This document shows positions 55,989-63,667 of a stretch of DNA of 64,000 nucleotides, piece by piece; within the stretch, counting starts at the first letter, position 1; each line of letters starts with the position of its first letter. The position numbers and the translations under genes were made by a program. A model generated the notes under the pieces. That model saw only the letters and a program-made list of their open reading frames with translations, did no database searches and was not told the DNA's origin. This stretch comes from Cohaesibacter sp. ES.047 (lineage in GTDB: Bacteria; Pseudomonadota; Alphaproteobacteria; Rhizobiales; Cohaesibacteraceae), in NCBI RefSeq assembly GCF_900215505.1, contig NZ_LT907844.1, positions 3,798,001 to 3,862,000 of the forward strand. Direction: 5' to 3'.

Positions 55989-56458
55989 ACTCCTGACCTG
56001 ATGATCAGGTCAAAAGCGCTGAGCGCCGACGTTTTTTCGAAACTGGACAATCTGACTTGTCCATCTGAGCGCCGGAACACAAACGATCCGGCTCCTTTCA
56101 TCTCCAACTGCCTAAGGCAGTGCTTACGCTGAGAGCTTATGGTCAGCATTGCGGCAGATCCTGTCGCTACGCCAAGCACGAACCCGCTTGCCCTGTAAAA
56201 AGAGGCGCAAGTATCCTGAGCATTCATCTAACTATAGAACAAATGCCGAGAAAATGGATTTCAGAACTGAGTGTCTGCGTAATTGTTAAGCAGAGAGGCG
56301 TCAAGCGCCTTACTTGCAAAAGCGGAGAAAAATTGCACCGGGGAGCTGAAATTCATGCCAAACAGCACATTTGTTTCTCTATCTCCGTGAATTAAATACA
56401 ATTGTTCCGGAACGCAAAGCTTAGGGAAAACTAAGGAGTTTTCCGCATTTTTTGCGTC
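55989..56458 (-). promoter_or_regulatory. gltB promoter and structured leader
   Basis: No convincing gene is present. Four perfect inverted repeats crowd the first 135 bases upstream of gltB: 55994-56012 (9+1+9, TGACCTGATGATCAGGTCA), 56016-56026 (GCGCT/AGCGC), 56044-56063 (TGGACAA/TTGTCCA, 6-base spacer) and 56108-56120 (CTGCCT/AGGCAG). In the transcript the GCGCU/AGCGC hairpin is followed by UUUU and then by the 9-bp dyad that touches the AGGAG before the start codon. This could be an attenuator plus ribosome-site hairpin, or the 19-bp dyad could be a protein operator. An 86-codon frame at 55967-56227 overlaps gltB and is judged not real. Confidence 0.5.
55994..56012. promoter_or_regulatory. 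19-bp perfect palindrome next to the gltB start
   Basis: TGACCTGATGATCAGGTCA is a perfect 9+1+9 inverted repeat lying 5 bases upstream of the gltB start codon at 55988. In RNA it can fold into an 8-bp hairpin abutting AGGAG. Confidence 0.65.
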
Positions 56459-56488
56459 AAAAAGCCACAACCCGTGAGGGCTGTGGCT
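56459..56488 (-). terminator. Minus-strand intrinsic terminator between phaC and gltB
   Basis: Read on the minus strand, AGCCACA and TGTGGCT (56463-56469 and 56482-56488) plus CCC/GGG pair around a 4-base loop and are followed directly by TTTTT. It lies about 440 bases beyond the phaC stop and insulates gltB from upstream transcription. Confidence 0.7.
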
Positions 56489-56929
56489 ACTGGTTTTAAA
56501 AATCAATGTGTCACGTACAAATTCCTTGAGCCAACAATCAGCACGCAACCAAAGGATTTGGTTATAGATTATTATAAGCAAAATGTAGGCCAACCAGAGA
56601 GCATCCGTGTTTGTTTATCCTCGCCGGGAAGACGCTGAAGGCGTTCCTGACGTTGTGGCAGCGCCGCCTGCACCGTTCCGGTCTGGCTTTGAAGTGCTGA
56701 CGCGGCTGTATCCGCTGAGCACAAGTGCCTGTAGCAGGACAGAGCCTTTAAGGGGGATTGCCTTTTCGTCAATCAAAATCGGACCCGAGCCTTGTCTGCT
56801 GTCGGTGTATGGCATGGAGTTGAACTCCTCTGGCGATTGCTGTCATGACCCATGTCTTGTTGGACGCCATGAAGCCGCAGTGAGTTCAAACCAATTTCGC
56901 ACATCTCGAGAGAAGCAAAAAGAGAGGGC
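56489..56929. other. Unassigned stretch between phaC and the upstream terminator
   Basis: About 440 bases downstream of phaC precede a minus-strand terminator. Short open frames exist on both strands (56572-56772 minus, 56615-56815 minus, 56607-56951 plus), but none has a good Shine-Dalgarno or recognisable family, and the last overlaps phaC. It may be the phaC 3' untranslated region, a small RNA, or a decayed gene. Confidence 0.4.
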
Positions 56930-58786
56930 TCAGGACCGCATCCGAACATAGCTTCCCGGAGCATCCTCAATGGGCGTGCATTTTTTGCCCCCGACCGATC
57001 GCGCAGGCACGATTTCATCGCCTTGTCGCCTGACCCATTCATGCCAATGTGGCCACCACGAGCCGGACACTTCTTTTGCTGTTGCCTGCCAATCCTCCAA
57101 CGTTCCATCAAATGAACCGCTGTGCCAATATTGATACTTGGTTTTGTCAGGTGGATTGACCACCCCGGCGATATGGCCGGAGCCAGACATGACATAATCA
57201 ACCGGGCCTCCAAACAACTTACTGCCGATAAAGACGGAACGCGCCGGTGCTATGTGATCCTCTTTGGTCGCGAGTGAATAGATCGGCCACTTGACCTTGC
57301 CAAGATCGAGTTTCACGCCGTTGACGACCATCTCTCCCTTGGCTAGTGCATTCTCAAGATAGCATTGGCGCAAATAGAACGAGTGATTGGCAGGCGTCAT
57401 GCGGGTGGAATCGGAGTTCCAGAAGAGCAGGTCAAACGGGAAGGGTTCCTTGCCGCGCATGTAATTGTTGATGAAATAGGGCCATATCAGATCATTGGGG
57501 CGCAGCGAGTTGAAGGCGCTGGCCATGTTCTTGCCATTCAGATAACCATCGCGCGCCATTTGCGCTTCCAGCTCGGTCAGTTGCTCTTCATCAACAAAGA
57601 CCTTGAGATCACCTGCTTGGGAGAAATCGACCTGTGTCGTTAGAAACGAAACGCTGTTGATGCGCGCCATGCGCTTCGATGCCATGTAGGCGAGGGCGCT
57701 GGCGAGCAGCGTTCCGCCGACGCAATAGCCCATGACATTGGGTTTGCGCACGCCTGTGGCTTGGTGCACCGTATCCAGTCCGAAAAGAATTCCGTCCTCA
57801 ATATAGTCAAACCAGCCTTTGTCCTTGAGGCACTCATCTGGATTGACCCACGATATCACAAAAACAGTGTGCCCCTGTTCGACACACCATTTGATAAAGC
57901 TCTTCTTTTCGTTGAGATCGAGAATATAGAATTTGTTGATCCACGGCGGACAGATCAACAGTGGGGTTTTGAGGACTTCATCGGTTTTGGCTTCATATTG
58001 GATGATCTGGCAAATGTCACTTTGAGCGATTACCTTGCCCGGCGTCACCGCGACATTTCTGCCAAGCTCGAACCCTGAATTGTCTGACTGTCGGATGAGA
58101 AGATCGCCACCACCGGCTTCGATATCCTCCGCCAGCATCCGCAATCCTCTGATCAGGTTTTCACCGTCATTCTGCATGGTTTCACGCAGCAGCTCCGGAT
58201 TGGTCAGCACATAATTGGATGGCGCCAGCGCACCGAGGATTTGTTCAAGGTAGAAATGGGCCTTGTGACGTGTGTGCTCGTCCAGATCTACGGCATCGTT
58301 GACCATGCCTTCGGCCCAGTCGGACGTAATGATGTAGAGCTGTTTGATGAAATCGAAGAACTGGTTGTTTTCCCATTCGGGATCCGAAAAACGGCGATCG
58401 GTGCTGGGGGGAGGCGCCACATCCTCGGCTTCCTCGCCCATCATCTTGCGCACCGACTGGCCCCACAGATCCATATAGCGTCCCCAGAGCCGGGTCTGCG
58501 CTTCCATCGCCCGCTGAGGGTCCGAGGTCCAGTATTGCCCGACCTGACCAAAGGTGCGGACCATATGATTGACGGTTTCAACCGTTGCGTCGTCCTTGCC
58601 ATTTTCGCGTGGCTTCAGATAGGCCGAAGCTGCTTTGCCAGCTTCCTCGACAATTCGGGCTAAATTGACCGCGAATTTCTCGGGATCGTGAACCATATAC
58701 TGGACAAGATCCTTACCCCGCTCTTCGTCGGGGGCATTGGGCGTCTTGTCCTTGTCTTGATTCTCACGCTTTGTGTCGTTGGCCAT
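56930..58786 (-). CDS. phaC: Poly(3-hydroxyalkanoate) synthase, class I
   Basis: PhaC polymerises 3-hydroxyacyl-CoA into storage polyester on granule surfaces. The 618-residue length and single-gene form fit class I enzymes. An N-terminal PhaC_N domain (about 105-270) precedes an alpha/beta hydrolase core with the lipase-like box GYCVGGT (Cys355), the aspartate in TKEDHIAPA and the histidine in SGSGHIAGVVNPP. The signature PPWINKFYILDL is also present. The ribosome site is weak (GCGGGGA), while a strong one upstream serves a 16-codon Arg-rich frame. phaA/phaB are not nearby. Together with glg genes it gives the organism two carbon stores. Confidence 0.95.
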   Translation of the reverse strand: MANDTKRENQDKDKTPNAPDEERGKDLVQYMVHDPEKFAVNLARIVEEAGKAASAYLKPRENGKDDATVETVNHMVRTFGQVGQYWTSDPQRAMEAQTRLWGRYMDLWGQSVRKMMGEEAEDVAPPPSTDRRFSDPEWENNQFFDFIKQLYIITSDWAEGMVNDAVDLDEHTRHKAHFYLEQILGALAPSNYVLTNPELLRETMQNDGENLIRGLRMLAEDIEAGGGDLLIRQSDNSGFELGRNVAVTPGKVIAQSDICQIIQYEAKTDEVLKTPLLICPPWINKFYILDLNEKKSFIKWCVEQGHTVFVISWVNPDECLKDKGWFDYIEDGILFGLDTVHQATGVRKPNVMGYCVGGTLLASALAYMASKRMARINSVSFLTTQVDFSQAGDLKVFVDEEQLTELEAQMARDGYLNGKNMASAFNSLRPNDLIWPYFINNYMRGKEPFPFDLLFWNSDSTRMTPANHSFYLRQCYLENALAKGEMVVNGVKLDLGKVKWPIYSLATKEDHIAPARSVFIGSKLFGGPVDYVMSGSGHIAGVVNPPDKTKYQYWHSGSFDGTLEDWQATAKEVSGSWWPHWHEWVRRQGDEIVPARSVGGKKCTPIEDAPGSYVRMRS

Positions 58787-59174
58787 GGGTCCCCGCTACA
58801 ACGCTCCTGTGACTGAGGGCCAGCGCTTGATGCTCAAGACCGATAACGCCTTCGCTGGTGCGCACGACGCCAAGATCGAGCCATTTGCCGCTCCTCCTTG
58901 GGGCATTAGGACGCAAAAGGCAGGCCTTTGACAAGTCGCCCTATGGTTACATTGTGGGAGTTTTTTAAACTTATTCTAGCTTGACCGCGTCGTTTTGAGG
59001 GAATAACTGGAAAATTCCGACAGGGGGTGACACATCGCCACTTAATTCTGGTCCTCAAATACCTATCTTTATGACAGACTGGGTGTAGAGCAAATCACCC
59101 TTGTGTTTTGCCCCGCAACGCGCACCCGAAATGGCGACTTGGCACCTGCGCTGGACTTTACGAGTTTGACGAAT
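58787..59174. promoter_or_regulatory. Divergent intergenic region phaC / lipoprotein
   Basis: This 388-base gap should carry the phaC promoter (minus) and the lipoprotein promoter (plus). It contains a 16-codon minus-strand frame with a strong ribosome site, described separately, and an AT-rich patch near 58960-58980. I find no convincing -35/-10 pair. Confidence 0.5.
58834..58884 (-). CDS. Candidate Arg-rich leader peptide upstream of phaC
   Basis: A 16-residue frame, MARSWRRAHQRRRYRS, has a near-ideal Shine-Dalgarno AAGGAGGAG (58891-58899) 6 bases before its ATG. Seven of the 16 residues are arginine, in mixed codons including CGA, CGG and AGG. Its stop lies 47 bases upstream of the phaC start, which itself has only a weak ribosome site. 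The arrangement fits a translated leader that could affect phaC by ribosome stalling, coupling or transcription-translation effects. Alternatively the purine-rich site is fortuitous. No homologue is known to me. Confidence 0.4.
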   Translation of the reverse strand: MARSWRRAHQRRRYRS

Positions 59175-59552
59175 ATGACACGCACCACTTCATCAGCGAC
59201 GATACGAGCGGCAATGATCGCAATTCTTGCGCCTGTTTTTCTCGCAGGCTGCATAACCTCTGATGTCGAACCGCTCCAGCAGCAATCACTTGCGCGACCC
59301 GCCCAAACGGACGCCCCGGTGACCAAGCAGCAAAAATTGCTTGAGGAGGGAAAGCCGGTAAACGACTATGTTAACACGGCTACCCCTTCACAAATGCGCT
59401 ATTCCGTACACCTTCTCACCGAGCCAGAGAGCACTGCCGACTTCCCACCCATTCGAGACATCACCACCAACCGGCAGGAACTGCACAGCGAGCAGGAACG
59501 TCTCCGTCTTGAGCAGGAATTGCGAAACCTCGCCAAAAAGAACGCCAACTAG
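59175..59552 (+). CDS. Small lipoprotein of unknown function
   Basis: This 125-residue protein has a lipoprotein signal with lipobox LAGC (around residue 26) after a hydrophobic stretch, and a mature polar region rich in Gln and Glu that ends in a probable short helix (SEQERLRLEQELRNLAKKNA). ATG 59175 is preferred because the signal peptide begins there; an in-frame ATG at 59103 would add 24 residues that spoil the signal. No strong Shine-Dalgarno is visible. Family unknown. It is monocistronic and is followed by a C10 tract. Confidence 0.65.
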   Translation: MTRTTSSATIRAAMIAILAPVFLAGCITSDVEPLQQQSLARPAQTDAPVTKQQKLLEEGKPVNDYVNTATPSQMRYSVHLLTEPESTADFPPIRDITTNRQELHSEQERLRLEQELRNLAKKNAN

Positions 59553-59572
59553 TCAAGCGCATCGCTCAGCCA

Positions 59573-59582
59573 CCCCCCCCCC
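59573..59582 (+). repeat. C10 homopolymer tract
   Basis: Ten consecutive C residues lie 20 bases after the lipoprotein stop and about 170 before the aminotransferase start. It is intergenic. Confidence 0.9.
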
Positions 59583-59751
59583 TTTGTAACCGCGATCGGT
59601 CTTTCCCCACATCCTTGGCCCTTGCGATAAATGGGATGTGCAAAAATGGAAATAGAGGTGGCATATTGATGCGACTGACGCCATTTTCGGTATCATTTCA
59701 CCGGCATTAGCCTAACTATCCGTCTCCAGCAATCTATCGAGGAGCCTGACC

Positions 59752-60930
59752 ATGGATGAATTCCATAAGATTCGCCGTCTCCCACCTTATGTCTTTGAAC
59801 CGGTCAACCGGATTAAGGCGAAGGCACGAGCGGCGGGTGCGGATATCATCGATCTTGGAATGGGCAACCCCGATCTGCCGACACCCAAACACATCGTCGA
59901 CAAGCTCAGCGAAACCGTACTGGATCCACGCACCCACCGCTATTCCACGTCGCGCGGCATCCCCGGATTGCGTCGTGCTCAGGCCTCATATTATGAGCGC
60001 CGTTTCGGTGTAAAACTCGATCCGGAAACCGAAATCGTTGCCACCCTTGGCTCAAAGGAAGGCTTTGCCAATATCGCGCAGGCCATCACCAGCCCGGGCG
60101 ACGTTGTTCTGGTGCCCAATCCGACCTATCCGATTCACTCGTTCGGCTTCATCATGTCGGGCGGCGTGGTCCGCTCCATGCCCGCCGAGCCGAATGATGA
60201 ATTCTTCCGCGCCATTGATCGCGCGGTCCGTCATTCGATCCCCAAGCCGATTGCGCTGATCGTCAACTACCCGTCAAACCCGACGGCCTACACGGTCGAT
60301 CTCGACTTCTACAAGAAGGTCATCAAGATCGCCAAGGAACATGACATTATGGTCCTCAGCGATCTCGCCTATGCCGAGATCTATTTCGATGACAATCCAC
60401 CACCATCGATCTTGCAGGTCGAGGGCGCCAAGGACATTGCGGTCGAGTTCACGTCGCTGTCGAAGACCTTTTCCATGCCCGGTTGGCGGATGGGGTTTGC
60501 TGTCGGTAACGAACACATGATCAAGGCCCTTACTCGGGTTAAATCCTATCTGGACTATGGTGCTTTCACGCCCATTCAGGTTGCGGCTGCCTCGGCCCTC
60601 AATGGCGCGGAAGACTGCATTGAGGAAGCGCGTCAAGTCTACAAGGTACGCCGCGATGTGATGGTGGAAAGCTTCACCCGCGCCGGTTGGACAGTCCCGA
60701 GCCCCTCGGCAACAATGTTCGCATGGGTGCCTATGCCGGAGCGGTTCAAGGAAGCAGGTTCGCTGGAATTTGCCAAGCGTCTGGTCGAAGAGGCCAATGT
60801 CGCAGTCGCCCCGGGTATCGGATTTGGCGAATATGGTGATGAATATGTGCGTTTGGCCTTCGTTGAAAACGAACAGCGCATCCGTCAGGCCGCAAGAAAT
60901 ATCCGACGGTTTCTTGCATCCGCCGACTAA
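59752..60930 (+). CDS. Class I/II PLP-dependent aminotransferase (AlaC/LL-DAP-aminotransferase-like)
   Basis: This 392-residue fold-type I aminotransferase has the PLP lysine in FTSLSKTFSMPGWRMGF and the substrate arginine region at the C-terminus (EYVRLAFVENEQRIRQA). N-terminal RLPPYVFEPVNRIKAKARAAGADIIDLGMGNPDLPTP resembles AlaC and the group often labelled LL-diaminopimelate aminotransferase. It is transcribed 207 bases ahead of hom, as in many Hyphomicrobiales, so a role in aspartate-family or alanine/glutamate metabolism is likely. GAGGAGCC precedes ATG 59752. Specific substrate not established from sequence. Confidence 0.88.
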   Translation: MDEFHKIRRLPPYVFEPVNRIKAKARAAGADIIDLGMGNPDLPTPKHIVDKLSETVLDPRTHRYSTSRGIPGLRRAQASYYERRFGVKLDPETEIVATLGSKEGFANIAQAITSPGDVVLVPNPTYPIHSFGFIMSGGVVRSMPAEPNDEFFRAIDRAVRHSIPKPIALIVNYPSNPTAYTVDLDFYKKVIKIAKEHDIMVLSDLAYAEIYFDDNPPPSILQVEGAKDIAVEFTSLSKTFSMPGWRMGFAVGNEHMIKALTRVKSYLDYGAFTPIQVAAASALNGAEDCIEEARQVYKVRRDVMVESFTRAGWTVPSPSATMFAWVPMPERFKEAGSLEFAKRLVEEANVAVAPGIGFGEYGDEYVRLAFVENEQRIRQAARNIRRFLASAD

Positions 60931-60960
60931 AGTGTGCAACAACCCCAACCGATAAATTCT

Positions 60961-61012
60961 GTCGTCCGCGAACTGCCTGAGAGCGTCATGCCGATGGCTG
61001 TTTGCGGACGAC
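60961..61012 (+). promoter_or_regulatory. Long hairpin between the aminotransferase gene and hom
   Basis: GTCGTCCGCGAAC (60961-60973) pairs with GTTTGCGGACGAC (61000-61012) over 13 base pairs including one G-U. The loop is 26 bases and no T-run follows, so it is not a standard terminator. It begins 30 bases after the aminotransferase stop and ends 125 bases before hom. Confidence 0.6.
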
Positions 61013-61137
61013 GCATGATTGAGATGGACATTTCACCACAGCATTGATGGATCGCAGGCTATCCCAAGAGCCGACGGTGCGTTTCATCTGGCTGAACTGG
61101 TCAAACAACGAACAAGATAAGACTGGATAACGATTCA

Positions 61138-62457
61138 ATGGTCGCCCCCTTGAAGCTCGGCCTGGCAGGCCTTGGTACGGTAGGCGTTTCTGTTGTGAAA
61201 CGCTTGCACAAGTTGGAAAACGAATTGGCTGTCAAATCGGGGCGTTCGATCAAGATCACCGCCATTTCCGCGCGCAGCCGCAACAAGGATCGGGGTGTCG
61301 ATCTGTCCGGTTATGAATGGTTTGATGACCCGGCGGATCTCGCCAAGAGCGATGATATCGATGTGTTTGTCGAACTCATCGGTGGAGACAACGGTCCGGC
61401 CGAAAGCTCGGTCCGTGCCGCCATAAAAGCCGGTAAGCATGTCGTGACCGCCAACAAGGCGCTGCTTGCCAAGCATGGCAATGAGCTCAGCCGCCTGGCT
61501 GAAGAAAACAACGTCTGCATCAACTTCGAAGCCGCAGTGGCTGGCGGCATTCCGATTGTCAAAACCTTGCGGGAAGGCATGGCATCGAACAATGTCACCC
61601 GGGTCTATGGCATCCTCAACGGCACCTGCAACTATATCCTGACGCGTATGGAAGATGAGGGCATCTCGTTTGCCGATTGCCTCGCGGATGCACAGCGCTT
61701 GGGATATGCCGAAGCCGATCCGACCTTTGACATTGAAGGCAACGACACGGCACACAAGCTGGCCATTCTGGCCAGCCTTGCGTTCGGTACCGAAATCGAA
61801 GCCGACACGATCTTCCTTGAAGGCATCACCTCGATCACGACGGCGGATATTGCGGCAGCGGACGATCTGGGATTTCGCATCAAGCTGCTTGGCGTTGCCG
61901 TGAAGACCGACACGGGCATCGAACAGCGCGTGCATCCGACCATGGTGCCAAAAGAATCCGAGATTGCGCAGATTTCTGATGTGACCAACGCGGTTGCCAT
62001 TGACGGCGATGCCATAGGCTCGATCACCTTGGCCGGACCGGGAGCAGGGGGTGACGCAACCGCCTCTGCCGTCGTTGCCGATGTTGTCGATATTGCACGG
62101 GGACTGATGATCAAGCCGCTGGGGCTTCCGGTGAGCGAACTGGTGCCAAATGTCCGCGCCAAAATGCGTGCGCATTCGGGCGGATACTACATCCGTGTGA
62201 CGGTCAACGACCGCCCCGGAGCCTTTGCAGCCATCGCGCAAAGAATGGCTGAGCAAGACATTTCGCTCGAGAGCATCGTGCAAAGAAAACGTGCATCATC
62301 CAAACCGTCCAGCCCGAAAGCCGAGCCTCCATACAAGGATATTGTGCTCCTAACGTATAAAACGACCGAGGAAGCTGTGCGTAAAGCGCTGCAAGCCATG
62401 GAAAATGATGGTCATATTGTAGCGTCACCCCAGATGATTAGAATAGAAAGGTTATAG
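61138..62457 (+). CDS. hom: Homoserine dehydrogenase
   Basis: Hom reduces aspartate semialdehyde to homoserine, the branch to threonine and methionine. The 439-residue protein has an N-terminal NAD(P) fold (LGLAGLGTVGVSVVKRL), the catalytic domain with NGTCNYILTRMEDEG and GYAEADPTFDIEGNDTAHKLAILASLAFG, and a C-terminal ACT domain (about 350-430, GAFAAIAQRMAEQDISLESI) that suggests threonine feedback. It begins after a 207-base gap containing a strong hairpin. glpX follows after 76 bases. Confidence 0.95.
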   Translation: MVAPLKLGLAGLGTVGVSVVKRLHKLENELAVKSGRSIKITAISARSRNKDRGVDLSGYEWFDDPADLAKSDDIDVFVELIGGDNGPAESSVRAAIKAGKHVVTANKALLAKHGNELSRLAEENNVCINFEAAVAGGIPIVKTLREGMASNNVTRVYGILNGTCNYILTRMEDEGISFADCLADAQRLGYAEADPTFDIEGNDTAHKLAILASLAFGTEIEADTIFLEGITSITTADIAAADDLGFRIKLLGVAVKTDTGIEQRVHPTMVPKESEIAQISDVTNAVAIDGDAIGSITLAGPGAGGDATASAVVADVVDIARGLMIKPLGLPVSELVPNVRAKMRAHSGGYYIRVTVNDRPGAFAAIAQRMAEQDISLESIVQRKRASSKPSSPKAEPPYKDIVLLTYKTTEEAVRKALQAMENDGHIVASPQMIRIERL

Positions 62458-62533
62458 GGTTTTCCTGATTACGTCTGGATTTCCCATTGAATTTTGGTCG
62501 GGCATCAATCGCAAATTGCAAAGGGGGGCAGAT

Positions 62534-63523
62534 ATGAGTGAAATCAGAGAAGCCGCAGTACTGGATCGAATTCTGACGCTGGAGATCGTACGTGTGGCAG
62601 AGAGAGCGGCTGTTTCAGCAGCTCGCCTCCGCGGCGCAGGCAACGAAAAAGCAGCAGATCAGGCAGCCGTCGATGCCATGCGGCGAGAATTGAACCAACT
62701 GCCCATCATGGGAACAGTCGTGATCGGCGAAGGCGAACGCGACGAAGCCCCGATGCTTTACATCGGCGAAGAGGTCGGCAATCAGAACGGCCCCAAGGTT
62801 GACATCGCTCTTGATCCGCTTGAAGGCACTACCCTTTGCGCCAAGAACCAGCCCAATTCCTTGGCCGTCATTGCGATTGCCGACGAAGGCAGCCTGCTCA
62901 ACGCGCCCGATGTTTATATGGACAAGATCGCTATCGGTCCGGGATATCCCAAAGGCCTTATTGATCTTGACGCGAGCGCGATCGACAACCTCAATGCCTT
63001 AGCAAAGGCCAAGGGTGTTGCCGTGAACGAACTCAACGTCTGTGTGCTCGACCGTCCACGCCACGCGCGTCTTATTGAAGAAATTCGAACCACCGGCGCA
63101 GCCATCCGGCTGATCGGTGATGGCGATGTTCAGGGTATCATCCACACGACAGACCCGGACGAGACCGGCATCGACATCTACATGGGGATCGGGGGCGCGC
63201 CTGAGGGCGTACTTGCCGCCTCGGCTCTTCGCTGTATCGGCGGTCAGATGCAGGGTCGGTTGGTCATCAATAGCGAAGAACAGCGCGACCGCACGATTCG
63301 CATGGGGATTGCAGATCCCACCAAAAAATTCGAAATGATCGAACTGGCCGGGGGCGATGTGACCTTTGCCGCAACCGGCGTGACCGATGGCAACCTTCTG
63401 GAAGGTGTGAAATTCGGCCGTGACGTCATCAAGACCGAAACAGTCGTGATGCGCTCGTCGACGGGCACCGTGCGCTGGGTGAAAACCGAGCATCGCGAGT
63501 TCGAGAAATTCCACCTCGATTGA
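62534..63523 (+). CDS. glpX: Class II fructose-1,6-bisphosphatase
   Basis: GlpX hydrolyses fructose-1,6-bisphosphate for gluconeogenesis. The 329-residue length and the metal-site motifs VVIGEGERDEAPMLYIGEEVG and DIALDPLEGTTLCAK are typical. ATG 62534 is preceded by AGGGGGG and is preferred over a TTG at 62516. Gluconeogenesis is needed when the cell grows on the pyruvate and triose from uronates or on PHA, and supplies hexose phosphate for glycogen. A terminator follows. Confidence 0.94.
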   Translation: MSEIREAAVLDRILTLEIVRVAERAAVSAARLRGAGNEKAADQAAVDAMRRELNQLPIMGTVVIGEGERDEAPMLYIGEEVGNQNGPKVDIALDPLEGTTLCAKNQPNSLAVIAIADEGSLLNAPDVYMDKIAIGPGYPKGLIDLDASAIDNLNALAKAKGVAVNELNVCVLDRPRHARLIEEIRTTGAAIRLIGDGDVQGIIHTTDPDETGIDIYMGIGGAPEGVLAASALRCIGGQMQGRLVINSEEQRDRTIRMGIADPTKKFEMIELAGGDVTFAATGVTDGNLLEGVKFGRDVIKTETVVMRSSTGTVRWVKTEHREFEKFHLD

Positions 63524-63561
63524 TCGCACCATGGATCATTGATTAAGTTGCATAAGACACC

Positions 63562-63590
63562 AAGGCGGGCTGGAAAGTCCGCCTTTTCTC
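63562..63590 (+). terminator. Intrinsic terminator after glpX
   Basis: AAGGCGG (63562-63568) and CCGCCTT (63579-63585) pair across a 10-base loop, followed by TTCTC. The T-run is short but in the right place. Confidence 0.7.
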
Positions 63591-63667
63591 TGTTGCCTCG
63601 GGCGCGCCGTGTTAAATTCACCGCGACCACCCCGTGATTCCTTTTCGTTAAAAGAAGCGCCTCGCAG

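Noticed and set aside
55967-56227. 86-codon minus-strand frame overlapping the gltB start
   Set aside because: It crosses the dyad-rich leader and overlaps gltB in another frame; composition looks non-coding.
56261-56593. 110-codon minus-strand frame in the gltB leader region
   Set aside because: It runs through the intrinsic terminator at 56459-56488 and lacks a Shine-Dalgarno.
56607-56951. 114-codon plus-strand frame downstream of phaC
   Set aside because: It overlaps the phaC 3' end, has no ribosome site and no recognisable domain.
60931-61137. SAM-type riboswitch before hom
   Set aside because: A long hairpin is present, but I cannot match it to the pseudoknot or loop signatures of known SAM riboswitches.
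61135-62283. 382-codon minus-strand open frame opposite hom
   Set aside because: Shadow of the hom reading frame, without protein family features.
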